DNA of 64,000 bases from Bolinopsis microptera. Lineage: Eukaryota > Ctenophora > Tentaculata > Lobata > Bolinopsidae. Every line of letters starts with the position of its first letter. The stretch's first letter is position 1. Under the pieces are notes generated by a model that saw only the letters and a list, made by a program, of their open reading frames with translations, did no database searches and had not been told where the DNA came from. Both the position numbers and the translations under genes were made by a program. The stretch lies in the NCBI RefSeq assembly GCF_026151205.1, contig NC_087084.1, positions 13,603,453-13,667,452 on the forward strand, in the 5' to 3' direction. Below, one piece after another: positions 22,914-33,031 of this stretch.

Positions 22914-25108
22914 TCCAGGCAAAGTTTCCGGAAGTTTTCAAACACATCACATAATAGAAGAGCATCAGATTTTACGTACAGCTCCATGTAATCCAACAAT
23001 GTTTGACAGTTCATGGTTTTGAAGACATTTTGAGCCCTTGAGTAGTCAGAGTCAGAGATATCCTCATCTCTAAGTTTACTGTAAAATGCCTGCTTTGGAG
23101 GAAGATTCTTCTCGGAGAAAACTGAGTAAGATGATGCATAGTCATAAAAATACACACCCTTTTCTGACAAAAGCTCATAGTTTTCCGGGAACTCACGTTT
23201 TAGTCTCTTGAAGTTTTCAAGACCAGACTTTTTCATGTTAGCAGTTAACTTTTCCAACGAGGTGGAAAGAAAAGCAAAGCTGTCCAAGAAGGTAAATTTA
23301 TCTGTAAACACTGCTTTAAACTTCTCTAGTGTCTCAGGAACCACATCTAACTTGTCGACCCTTTTTGTCAAATCCAGCAAGAAAAGGTTTAGATCGTATC
23401 CTTTTAAATTGTGTGCGAATGCTGGGACCCTTTTGCTTCTATTGAAGTAGTTGATATTGCAAGTATTGCACGCAGCACCTCTAAAGTTATTCTTTTTTTT
23501 GAGATGGTCATGATCTCGAACTGGATAATTCGTTCTCGACTCCCAGTTCAGTCTTCTTTTGCAAATATGACAAATTTTAGCACTTTTAAACTTTATTTCA
23601 TCTTCTGCTGTCATGTCTATTGGGTACTGATTCTTTTCATAGCACTTCATCATATCATCATGGATCTTAGTTAGCTGTGAGATAAACTCTTCAGTCACTT
23701 TATTAGGATCTTCATCGCTGAAAGTGACAACTTTGGAGTCATATTCTGAAAACTCTGACACAGTAACAATACAAAAGCTACAGGGCACATGCTTTTGATA
23801 CTTTTCCGTATAGCTACAAGAGCCTTTTTTGCTGCAAGAACTGTAAGGTACTGTTAAACATTCAAAGTCAAAGTACACAGTAAATAGTTTCTTGTCTTGC
23901 TTGTGAAATGCCTTGAATTCAATGACTCCTGGGTCGGGCATCTTTACTAACTGATTGATCCCTTGCTTGCAGTTCTGGTAGTGTTTGTTATGGTTCTGCA
24001 GAGATACAAATCCATGCATACATTTTCGACAGTAAAACATCGTGTTATGATGTCTAGAACGATGTCGCATGAATGCATTTAAGTTTTTTATCAGTAGGTA
24101 ATGGGCACACCCATCATTTTCCAGATAAAGTAGATCAATTTGCGTTCCGACACCACTACCATGTTTTAGAGGCAAGACTTCTTCACTGTCAACGCACCAC
24201 TGGAAGACAGAAATTGACAACTTGTTTAACTTCTCAACTTTTGATATATCTTTTATTCTGACTGGAAATTGGACAGAGGCCATATCTATCTTACTGGCGT
24301 AAGGTAGATATTTTGTATGTCTATCTGGGTTTTGACCATTAACTGGATATATCTTTGCCAAAATGCAATAAAGGAAGCATTTGGTGTCGGGGGATGCTAT
24401 GTTTAGGATAGATCTCATTTTCTTTAGCTTCTTTGGAATAGACACGTTTCCGGATGCAAAGAGTGGTGAGTACTTTGCTATCTCAACATGAGCACATAGT
24501 AGCTCATCGAATATCCAGCCACTTCCACACCGTTGATAAGTTTCAATTCCGTGTCTAATGTAGCTTTTTGCACGCGATAGAAGATCTGCAATATTATCTG
24601 CAAGTAGCAAGGGTTCACATATGGATCTAAATACCTTCTCTGAGTAGTCCCGATCGTCAAGTACATGCTTTTGGAATGAAAGAGTGATAACTAGTTGCAC
24701 TTTTATAGGATTCTTTTGTACAAATGGAGTTATCTTATTTCCAGCTGCAATGCACGAGTCTGACAGAATTTGATCGTAGTCTGAACTTTTCTCTACATCA
24801 AGCTTATATGACCTGAAATATCCTGCAATTGAGGTGCATTCTTCTTCGCTATTTAGATGTTCATGAACACCAGAGTGACGATTGCACAAGGATTCGTCAA
24901 TATCAGAGCTACACAAAAGCTCATGTCTCGCCAACTTGTCAGAGCGAAAAAACTTCTTGCAATTCCTGCAGGGCTTCTCAGGATTATGAGTCGGGATATG
25001 CCGTTTCAGGTTGTCAGATCTCATTCTCTTTGAGCAGATAGGACATTCCAAAATTGGGTTTTTGTTGCGATTTTTATCAGCTGTCCTTGCCCCAGGTCCC
25101 CTTTTCAT
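21368..25108 (-). CDS. Protein-primed DNA polymerase B (Polinton type), apparently intact
   Basis: Intronless minus-strand gene; the first good start is ATG at 25106-25108, giving about 1246 aa (upstream frame to 25147 has only GTG). Residues ~20-70 hold two C2H2-like fingers and another Cys/His cluster lies near 358-383. Exonuclease motifs: DFE at ~414-416, HNLKGYD near 566-572, and YVKSD...D near 711-721. Between Exo I and Exo II is a CHIC...DHDHL...CNTCN module (~513-552) resembling endonuclease VII/HNH zinc modules, frequent in these polymerases. Polymerase motif A is DANNLYG (~811), B NNSIYG (~976) and C DTDS (~1073-1076). It would replicate the linear element from a protein primer. No stop or missing catalytic residue is seen. 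Transcription would start from the TATA array immediately upstream. Confidence 0.93.
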   Translation of the reverse strand: MKRGPGARTADKNRNKNPILECPICSKRMRSDNLKRHIPTHNPEKPCRNCKKFFRSDKLARHELLCSSDIDESLCNRHSGVHEHLNSEEECTSIAGYFRSYKLDVEKSSDYDQILSDSCIAAGNKITPFVQKNPIKVQLVITLSFQKHVLDDRDYSEKVFRSICEPLLLADNIADLLSRAKSYIRHGIETYQRCGSGWIFDELLCAHVEIAKYSPLFASGNVSIPKKLKKMRSILNIASPDTKCFLYCILAKIYPVNGQNPDRHTKYLPYASKIDMASVQFPVRIKDISKVEKLNKLSISVFQWCVDSEEVLPLKHGSGVGTQIDLLYLENDGCAHYLLIKNLNAFMRHRSRHHNTMFYCRKCMHGFVSLQNHNKHYQNCKQGINQLVKMPDPGVIEFKAFHKQDKKLFTVYFDFECLTVPYSSCSKKGSCSYTEKYQKHVPCSFCIVTVSEFSEYDSKVVTFSDEDPNKVTEEFISQLTKIHDDMMKCYEKNQYPIDMTAEDEIKFKSAKICHICKRRLNWESRTNYPVRDHDHLKKKNNFRGAACNTCNINYFNRSKRVPAFAHNLKGYDLNLFLLDLTKRVDKLDVVPETLEKFKAVFTDKFTFLDSFAFLSTSLEKLTANMKKSGLENFKRLKREFPENYELLSEKGVYFYDYASSYSVFSEKNLPPKQAFYSKLRDEDISDSDYSRAQNVFKTMNCQTLLDYMELYVKSDALLLCDVFENFRKLCLDYYGLDCCHYMSLPGFSWDAMLKMTKVNIEYMTDIDMYTFIEKNLRGGVTTVNHRQFKANNPYLDDYDCSKPTSFIHYVDANNLYGKSMSFKLPCKNFRWLSKNEIRSLNIGDLDPEGDTCYILEVDLHYPKHLHDHHNDFPLAVESKMIYEHQLSPYNKTFLEMHNEKFKSSRKLVPDLKDKKHFVCSLKTLQLCLSKGLILEKIHRVMAADQTDFVTPYIKFNSVKRRNAKSDFEKDFFKLANNSIYGKFIESLRNRTNVDIVKDERSAKRLTSKPQFIGFHMLDEQTTVVQSVKRNLVLNKPIACGFIVLENAKHIMGEFWYDVLKPKYGERIKLILSDTDSFIYGVFAENGYEDLYSIRELMDLSGYVENTPLSRFNDPTNKKVPGKFSDEKPTEIISEVIALKPKMYSVMTKKLVTRCSEQHECTSSCFIGHSVTAKGIAKAAQRRIRHEDYRNVLDTQSTTMTKSQTIRVFGNKIFSVVVQKRGLSGFDDKKFILDDGISTLSYGHKNL

Positions 25109-25133
25109 GATTTCTTTTCCGTAGCACAAAGAT

Positions 25134-26099
25134 GTGTTGCAGAGCACAAAAAATCAAACGTAACTGAAACAGCAGTTTGAGAAATGAGCTAAAAGTCCAC
25201 TGGTTCTCCTTTTATAGCCGTTTTCAGAGGAAACACAAAATTTGGTGCTTTCCTGTAAAACTTGATGTGTGTCTTGAACTTGTAGCAGAGCACAAAAATC
25301 AAACGTAACTGAAACAGCAGTTTGAGAAATGAGCTAAAAGTCCCCAAGTTCTCCTTTTATAGCCGTTTTTTCAGAGGTAACACAAAATTTGATGTTTGCC
25401 TGGAGAACTTGTTGTGTGTCTTTAACTTGTAGCAGAGCACAAAAAATCAAACGTAACTGAAACAGCAGTTTGAGAAATGAGCTTTAAGTCCACTGGTTCT
25501 CCTTTTATAGCCGTTTTCAGAGGAAACACAAAATTTGGTGCTTTCCTGTAAAACTTGATGTGTGTCTTGAACTTGTAGCAGAGCACAAAAAATCAAACGT
25601 AACTGAAACAGCAGTTTGAGAAATGAGCTAAAAGTCCACCGGTTCTCCTTTTATAGCCGTTTTTCAGAGGTAACACAAAATTTGATGTTTGCCTGGAGAA
25701 CTTGTTGTATGTCTTTAACTTGTAGCAGAGCACAAAAAATCAAACGTAACTGAAACAGCAGTTTGAGAAATGAGCTTTAAGTCCACTGGTTCTCCTTTTA
25801 TAGCCGTTTTCAGAGGAAACACACAATTTGGTGCTTTCCTGTAAAACTTGATGTGTGTCTTGAACTTGTAGCAGAGCGCAAAAAATCAAACGTAACTGAA
25901 ACAGCAGTTTGAGAAATGAGCTAAAAGTCCACTGGTTGTCCTTTTATAGCCGTTTTTTCAGAGGTAACACAAAATTTGATGTTTGCCTGGAGAACTTGTT
26001 GTGTGTCTTTAACTTGTACCAAAGCACAAAAAATCAAACGTAACTGAAAAAGTAGTTTGAGAAATGAGCTATAAGTCCACTGGTTCTCCTTTTATAGGC
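25134..26099 (-). promoter_or_regulatory. Seven-fold ~147-bp tandem promoter-like array upstream of polymerase
   Basis: On the minus strand each unit carries CTATAAAAGG followed by the same ~90 nt (actgctgtttcagttacg and so on). TATA boxes lie at about 25208, 25353, 25501, 25648, 25795, 25940 and 26089, spaced 145-149 bp. Units alternate between two subtypes (gtgctttcctgtaaaac versus gatgtttgcctggagaac), so the real period is a ~294-bp dimer. The nearest TATA is about 100 bp upstream of the polymerase ATG and all point toward it. Confidence 0.8.
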
Positions 26100-26693
26100 A
26101 AATGAACATGTTGTAGTGCAAGTAAAAACACGAGTTGGACACAACTGTAACGCTATAAACTATCATAAAGTAGACAATAGTGATGGATTATATCGATATT
26201 AAACGCATTGTAATATCAAAATTCGTTATTTTTCTTTACCTAATCGGCGTCTCTTTTAAATCAGTAGCTTAAGGTAGTCGGATAACTAGATTTTTCAAGT
26301 ACTTGAGTTATTTTCCTGCTACTTTTGATCATTCAAAAAGATAAAATTTAAGAAAAAGCTGCCCGGACGAGCTCAGTGTACATGCTTTGTTAGTTATTAC
26401 AGCGTGGTTACTATGTTCATATATATTGGAACAGTGCATATAATCGAAAGTATGCATCCAGACATGTGTATGTGTTCGACCAGAGTTCGTTTCAAAGTCT
26501 ACAGCTCTCACATAACTCATTTTAGTGGGCATTCCCACAATTATTTGAGATGGAAATGAGTGGAGAGAATGCTCTCCTGATTCCGTATTTTCTCGGGAGC
26601 CAACCCCGAACAGTGATATAGCTGACTCATGGTACTGGAGATAGGCTAAGATCTCTCTAACCGAACCGTCAGCATCAGCCATATCACAGAAAT
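26100..26693. other. Unique spacer of inner element with possible ORF on minus strand
   Basis: A minus-strand frame of 129 codons spans 26718-26329 from ATG. Its first codons are antisense to the polymerase copy and the rest covers this unique spacer. I do not recognise the protein; there is no Cys pattern, membrane segment or catalytic motif. It could be a chance frame, an accessory gene or captured sequence. Confidence 0.35.
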
Positions 26694-28239
26694 TTACTAC
26701 GGCCTTGACTGCTGTCATTACATGAGTTTGCCAGGATTTTCATGGGATGCTATGCTAAAGATGACAAAAGTCAATATTGAGTACATGACTGATATCGATA
26801 TGTATACATTTATAGAGAAAAATCTCCGGGGCGGAGTTACCACTGTCAATCATCGTCAATTCAAAGCTAACAACCCATATTTGGATGACTACGATTGCAG
26901 TAAACCAACATCTTTCATTCACTATGTCGATGCGAATAATCTGTATGGAAAGTCTATGTCATTCAAGCTTCCCTGTAAGAATTTCCGTTGGCTTAGTAAG
27001 AATGAAATAAGATCGTTGAATATTGGTGATTTAGATCCCGAAGGTGACACCTGCTATATTTTGGAAGTTGACCTACATTATCCAAAACATCTGCACGATC
27101 ACCACAATGACTTCCCTCTTGCTGTGGAAAGCAAAATGATTTATGAGCATCAGTTATCACCCTACAATAAAACGTTTTTGGAGATGCACAACGAAAAATT
27201 CAAGTCTTCTCGTAAACTGGTTCCCGATTTAAAAGATAAGAAGCATTTTGTATGCTCCCTCAAGACACTCCAATTATGTTTGAGCAAAGGGTTGATTCTT
27301 GAAAAGATTCACCGAGTTATGGCAGCGGATCAAACAGACTTTGTCACTCCATACATTAAATTTAACTCGGTAAAAAGACGAAATGCCAAGTCCGATTTTG
27401 AAAAAGACTTCTTTAAACTTGCTAACAATTCAATTTATGGTAAGTTTATCGAGAGTTTGAGAAATCGTACTAATGTTGACATTGTAAAAGATGAAAGATC
27501 TGCAAAGCGCCTCACTTCTAAGCCGCAGTTTATTGGATTTCACATGCTGGATGAGCAAACTGCTGTTGTACAGTCTGTGAAGCGGAACTTAGTACTAAAC
27601 AAACCCATTGCTTGTGGATTTATCGTTTTGGAAAATGCCAAACATATCATGGGAGAGTTCTGGTATGACGTCCTAAAGCCGAAATATGGTGAAAGAATAA
27701 AACTCATCCTAAGTGACACGGACAGCTTCATTTATGGTGTGTTTGCAGAGAATGGGTACGAAGATCTATACAGTATACGTGAACTTATGGATCTATCAGG
27801 TTACGTTGAGAATACCCCACTGTCGAGATTTAATGACCCCACCAACAAAAAAGTGCCTGGGAAGTTTTCAGACGAGAAAACGACTGAAATAATTAGTGAG
27901 GTTATTGCTCTGAAGCCTAAAATGTACTCTGTCATGACAAAGAAGCTTGTAACCAGGTGCAGTGAACAACATGAATGCACTTCATCTTGTTTCATTGGAC
28001 ATTCTGTCACAGCCAAAGGGATAGCTAAAGCTGCTCAAAGACGGATCCGACATGAAGATTACAGAAACGTATTAGATACTCAGTCAACAACGATGACAAA
28101 GTCACAAACAATTCGCGTTTTTGGAAACAAGATTTTTAGTGTTGTAGTACAAAAACGAGGACTTTCTGGTTTTGACGATAAAAAATTTATTTTAGACGAT
28201 GGTATTAGTACTTTGAGTTATGGACACAAAAATTTGTAA
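26694..28239 (+). pseudogene. Duplicated C-terminal half of the DNA polymerase (inverted copy)
   Basis: Covers the palm from just before motif A to the C-terminus, with motifs A, B and C intact and two amino-acid differences from the full gene (one near residue 280, one near 390 of the 505-aa frame that starts at 26722). It lacks the primer-binding and exonuclease regions and is fused to unrelated spacer at 26694. It is the coding content of the right inverted repeat, not an independent gene; expression would need a promoter in the spacer. Confidence 0.9.
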
Positions 28240-28703
28240 GTATTAAATGAATGTTGTTTTTATTAAGAATGTTAATGAGAATAGGATCAATGTTTACCTA
28301 TTAAACTTTATTTAGAGTAATTGACACTTATTTGCGATAGTTATTGAAAAATTGTGAGTAAACGAAATTTTGATTAACTATATTGCATGCTAGACTTGAA
28401 TAATGCTTATTTTGTGGTGATATATTGTATCGATTTTACTTTGTTCAATATTCTTTTTAATTTATTCTAAAATAATATTTGTGTTTCAGTCGTAACTGTC
28501 CCGATAAAAAAAGATAAAAAATGCTATAGCTAAAAAGTTGCGAGAAAAATATGACAAAAAAAACAGAAATATTAGTAAACTACAGAAAATAAACACAAAA
28601 AATCATAGGTATGTGTAGCGGTTGCACTTTAAATTGTTTACTCAAGTAAATAATAAAACAAGCTAAAAAATAAGGCATGCCATAAAAGTAACAGTATATA
28701 TAC

Positions 28704-28879
<176 letters not shown>

Positions 28880-28937
28880 CCCCCCCCCCTCTTGTCGAAA
28901 CTGGTACCTCACTTTTAGGTGATACAGCGGTACCATA

Positions 28938-29426
28938 TTACATACTACTTCTTAGTTTAAATCTATAAATATCAAATCGTACGCACACAATTCTTTCCAC
29001 AGTCCATTTTGTTGATGGTCTGTGTAGTCGAGCATAGTCAAAGGCATCTTGTTGCTCAATATCCTCAACAAATTGTCTATAATCAGACGGAGTTTCTAAT
29101 AATCGAGGGAGTGTAAACAGCATCGTGTTGTTTGACGGATGAAAGAACTTTAGTTCGTCTGTAGTCCTGTCCTTGAGAATAAATCCAAACGCCACATTAA
29201 CTTTGAACTTCTCGTTGTATTTTGAAACAACTTCTTCAGCTTTTCTTAAGATGGCACTATTATCCATGGTGAGTATAGGAAAATGGTAAACATCTTTCAA
29301 TCGACCCTGTCTCACACTCGTTTTAATTGTGTTCCAACTCCTTTTGTAAATATCCTGATATTCTCCAGGAATTTGTGCAAGTGTGGAACGGTCCATAACT
29401 AATAATATTGACAGCAGAAGATTCAT
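28938..29426 (-). CDS. Conserved Polinton accessory protein of unknown function (left arm copy)
   Basis: From ATG 29424-29426 it encodes about 162 aa. The frame runs further upstream but only from TTG. A hydrophobic stretch (residues ~2-10) opens the protein, too short for a confident signal peptide. The conserved core contains VNVAFGFILKDR, LKFFHPSNN and RPSTKW, then RIVCVRFDIYRF. The homologue at 62414-62908 shares these blocks at roughly 40-45% identity by eye. The last three codons and stop come from the terminus of the inner element inserted at 28949, so the native C-terminus is altered. A TATAAAAG sits ~30 bp upstream. I cannot assign a function. Confidence 0.78.
   Translation of the reverse strand: MNLLLSILLVMDRSTLAQIPGEYQDIYKRSWNTIKTSVRQGRLKDVYHFPILTMDNSAILRKAEEVVSKYNEKFKVNVAFGFILKDRTTDELKFFHPSNNTMLFTLPRLLETPSDYRQFVEDIEQQDAFDYARLHRPSTKWTVERIVCVRFDIYRFKLRSSM
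28950..28955. repeat. Target-site duplication TCTTAG of inner element, right copy
   Basis: Directly follows ACTACT; pairs with 20739-20744. Confidence 0.95.
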
Positions 29427-29450
29427 TTTGAAAAGCAGTTCTCCCAAATG

Positions 29451-29459
29451 CTTTTATAG
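29451..29459 (-). promoter_or_regulatory. TATA box for the left-arm accessory gene
   Basis: CTATAAAAG on the minus strand, about 30 bp before the ATG, implying a very short 5' UTR. The right arm has the same box at about 32999-33007. The sequence resembles the polymerase TATA (CTATAAAAGG). Confidence 0.6.
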
Positions 29460-29493
29460 TCTTTGTTCCGGTGGTCAATTTTATTCATTAATT

Positions 29494-30540
29494 TCAGTCA
29501 CTTTGATCCTCAGATTGTGAAATGGAATTATTATCTAGAGTGCTTTCTAATTCTGACGAATCAATTTCACTAATATTAGAATCCGATGAGTACTGTTCTT
29601 CTTCCTTGTCTGATGCCGTTTCAGATTCTGACTGATCAGTCATAGAGTTATTGTCATCAATATCCGATTTCTCTTCTTCATTTGCAGATTTTATTTCCTG
29701 TTTCTCATAATCAGATGGTTCAAATAATTCATCAAGATCAGTTTTCATCCGGTCAAACATGTTCACGAGATGATTAAAATTTTCGTGTATCATTGCTTTT
29801 GCCGTTAACTTCGAAGCATTAGATATTTCATTTAGCAGCTGGATTTCCTCCTCACTCAGTTTACTTAGATCTACCGTTTTCAGTATTAACTTGAGGACGT
29901 TACGGAGTTTAGTAATATCTGCAGTCACTTCGCCTATATCATTTTCAACAAAGGAGTTCCTTATTTCAATCATACCATCGATATGATCTTCGGCTGCCAG
30001 TTCGTTTAAATCAACATCAATCTCTTGTCCAACGTTTTTCTAGACAATATTATCCATAGTATCTTGAATATCTCTAATATCATTTTTGTTTGATTCTACC
30101 GTAAGTTTGAGTATTCTGAGTTCATTTGATGGAAGAATGCTGTCCTCATATCTATCAAAGTGAGCATTATTACTCACACTGTCATTACTTTTCGTCTCCT
30201 CACTCATGTTCCGGACAAGTCTGTCTAATTCATCGACAGTCGATTGCAGGATATTTAGGTCTGCTTTCATTAGTACAATGTCCGTAACTTTATCCTGTAA
30301 ATAATCATATCCAGGACCATCTGTTGTGAATTCGTTGGCTGCTGGAAGCTTATTCTTAGTAGCGTAATCAGTACCATACTCGTAGTCGAGTTTCACGGAG
30401 TCATTGGGTGAACTGTGGACCTTATCTATATTTCTGCTATCTTTCTGTGCCCGGTGATACGAGTATCGGTGGGTGCGAAGACTTTTAGAATTTTTGTACT
30501 GCCTTCCACAACTATCACATGAATATGATTTACTACTCAT
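29494..30540 (-). pseudogene. C2H2 finger/coiled-coil/acidic protein, left arm copy with one TAG
   Basis: The real start is ATG 30538-30540 (MSSKSYSCDSC). A single C2H2 finger has Cys8, Cys11, His24 and His29. Residues ~75-115 form heptad-like coiled coil (DIVLMKADLNILQSTVDELD). The C-terminal ~60 residues are rich in Asp/Glu/Ser. A TAG at 30040-30042 interrupts the frame after 166 codons; the right arm has a Tyr codon there. Downstream reading is open for another 181 codons to the natural stop at 29494, so the intact protein would be ~348 aa. A role in DNA binding is plausible from the finger but unproven. A TATATAAGG box is ~50 bp upstream of the ATG. Confidence 0.78.
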
Positions 30541-30589
30541 TTTCAAGCTAGATGAAGAACTATTGAATTCATATTAACTGTTAAAAGCC

Positions 30590-30599
30590 CCTTATATAC
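30590..30599 (-). promoter_or_regulatory. TATA box of left-arm zinc-finger gene
   Basis: GTATATAAGG on the minus strand, ~50 bp before ATG 30540; mirrored at 31290-31299 for the right arm. Confidence 0.55.
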
Positions 30600-30660
30600 C
30601 TCCCAGATACTGAGATACCTCTCAGAAACCTCTAACGACAATGAAAGTATTACATTATCA

Positions 30661-31225
30661 ATGATGACGGGTATTAATGACGGGTATTATTATTAATGAC
30701 GGGTATTATTATTAGTGACGGTATTAATGACGGGTATTATTATTAATGACGGGTATTATTATTAATGACGGGTATTATTATTAATGACGGGTATTATTAT
30801 TAATGACGGGTATTATTGTTAATAATGACGGGTATTATTATTAATGACGGGTATTATTATTATTAATGACGGGTATTATTATTAATGACGGGTATTATTA
30901 TTAGTGAATAATAATACCCGTCATTAATAATAATACCCGTCATTAATAATAATAATACCCGTCATTAATAATAATACCCGTCATTAATAATAATACCCGT
31001 CATTATTAACAATAATACCCGCCATTAATAATAATACCCGTCATTAATAATAATACCCGTCATTATTAACAATAATACCCGCCATTAATAATAATACCCG
31101 TCATTAATAATAATACCCGTCATTAATAATAATACCCGTCATTAATAATAATACCCGTCATTAATACCGTCACTAATAATAATACCCGTCATTAATAATA
31201 ATACCCGTCATTAATACCCGTCATC
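30661..31225. repeat. Central inverted array of a 19-bp repeat (palindrome centre)
   Basis: Left of about 30905 the unit reads (tattattattaatgacggg)n; right of it the exact reverse complement follows, so the arrays face each other and form the axis of the outer palindrome. Left array ~245 bp, right ~320 bp; unequal unit number indicates slippage after palindrome formation. Confidence 0.92.
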
Positions 31226-31289
31226 ATTGATAATGTAATACTTTCATTGTCGTTAGAGGTTTCTGAGAGGTATCTCAGTATCTGGGAGG

Positions 31290-31299
31290 TATATAAGGG
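31290..31299 (+). promoter_or_regulatory. TATA box of right-arm zinc-finger gene
   Basis: GTATATAAGG about 50 bp before ATG 31348; mirror of 30590-30599. Confidence 0.55.
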
Positions 31300-31347
31300 G
31301 CTTTTAACAGTTAATATGAATTCAATAGTTCTTCATCTAGCTTGAAA

Positions 31348-32964
31348 ATGAGTAGTAAATCATATTCATGTGATAGTTGTGGAAGGCAGTACAAAAATTC
31401 TAAAAGTCTTCGCACCCACCGATACTCGTATCACCGGGCACAGAAAGATAGCAGAAATATAGATAAGGTCCACAGTTCACCCAATGACTCCGTGAAACTC
31501 GACTACGAGTATGGTACTGATTACGCTACTAAGAATAAGCTTCCAGCAGCCAACGAATTCACAACAGATGGTCCTGGATATGATTATTTACAGGATAAAG
31601 TTACGGACATTGTACTAATGAAAGCAGACCTAAATATCCTGCAATCGACTGTCGATGAATTAGACAGACTTGTCCGGAACATGAGTGAGGAGACGAAAAG
31701 TAATGACAGTATGAGTAATAATGCTCACTTTGATAGATATGAGGACAGCGTTATACCTTGATGACCATTTTATACCCAAAGTTCTGGATCCACTATACAC
31801 TCTTGTTTATTTATTCTCTCGAAATTACAGCCGTGTCTTACCTTTACCCTTTATTTCACAAGTTGTAGCCAGTGGAGTTATCTCCACTACTAGTATTGAT
31901 ATAGAGTCATATTTAAAACCAGTAGTATCTCTCCTTTTTCTCTCCATCTTATGTGCATTTTATTACTCTATATCCACTGACTTTATTCGACGTATTATCT
32001 AAAAGAATAAAAAAAAATTTGTGTGCGTGTGTTTTTATATTTATTTTGCTACGGCGCATGTGAAACCCCAGGGCATCCAGCACCGGAGAAGCTGAAATGA
32101 CACTCTCTGAACCCTTGGTGCCGCTCAGATTTTGCCTCTTGGCTGGTAAGCCGAGTCTTGATCGATTAACTCAGCTTCTTCGGTACAACACAGACCGGAG
32201 GGTACTATTAGCTGCTTTGCCGGTGGTATCCTCCTGGTGTCCTGGGGTTTGGCAGGTTCCTCATTAAAAAAAAGAAAAAAAAAAAAAAAAGAAAAAAAAA
32301 AAAAAGATATGAGGACAGCATTCTTCCATCAAATGAACTCAGAATACTCAAACTTACGGTAGAATCAAACAAAAATGATATTAGAGATATTCAAGATACT
32401 ATGGATAATATTGTCTATAAAAACGTTGGACAAGAGATTGATGTTGATTTAAACGAACTGGCAGCCGAAGATCTTATCGATGGTATGATTGAAATAAGGA
32501 ACTCCTTTGTTGAAAATGATATAGGCGAAGTGACTGCAGATATTACTAAACTCCGTAACGTCCTCAAGTTAATACTGAAAACGGTAGATCTAAGTAAACT
32601 GAGTGAGGAGGAAATCCAGCTGCTAAATGAAATATCTAATGCTTCGAAGTTAACGGCAAAAGCAATGATACACGAAAATTTTAATCATCTCGTGAACATG
32701 TTTGACCGGATGAAAACTGATCTTGATGAATTATTTGAACCATCTGATTATGAGAAACAGGAAATAAAATCTGTAAATGAAGAAGAGAAATCGGATATTG
32801 ATGACAATAACTCTATGACTGATCAGTCAGAATCTGAAACGGCATCAGACAAGGAAGAATAACAGTACTCATCGGATTCTAATATTAGTGAAATTGATTC
32901 GTCAGAATTAGAAAGCACTCTAGATAATAATTCCATTTCACAATCTGAGGATCAAAGTGACTGA
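31348..32964 (+). pseudogene. C2H2 finger/coiled-coil/acidic protein, right arm copy, broken twice
   Basis: Same gene as 29494-30540. The start ATG is at 31348 and the finger and coiled coil are intact. It is interrupted by a retroposon (31750-32304) and again by TAA at 32860-32862, a codon that is Glu in the left arm. Conversely, the TAG that breaks the left arm is absent here. The lesions are therefore arm-specific. Confidence 0.8.
31750..32304 (+). mobile_element. Non-LTR retroposon (SINE or truncated LINE) with 15-bp duplication
   Basis: About 555 bp ending in a long interrupted A tail, flanked by agatatgaggacagc at 31735-31749 and 32305-32319. This is the footprint of target-primed reverse transcription. 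An in-frame hydrophobic extension to 32002 arises by chance fusion. The GC-richer 3' part (32050-32260) has no clear Pol III boxes. Present only in the right arm. Confidence 0.88.
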
Positions 32965-33031
32965 AATTAATGAATAAAATTGACCACCGGAACAAAGACT
33001 ATAAAAGCATTTGGGAGAACTGCTTTTCAAA

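Noticed and set aside
21591-24261. Short plus-strand frames inside the polymerase gene
   Set aside because: Antisense shadows of a long, motif-complete coding frame.
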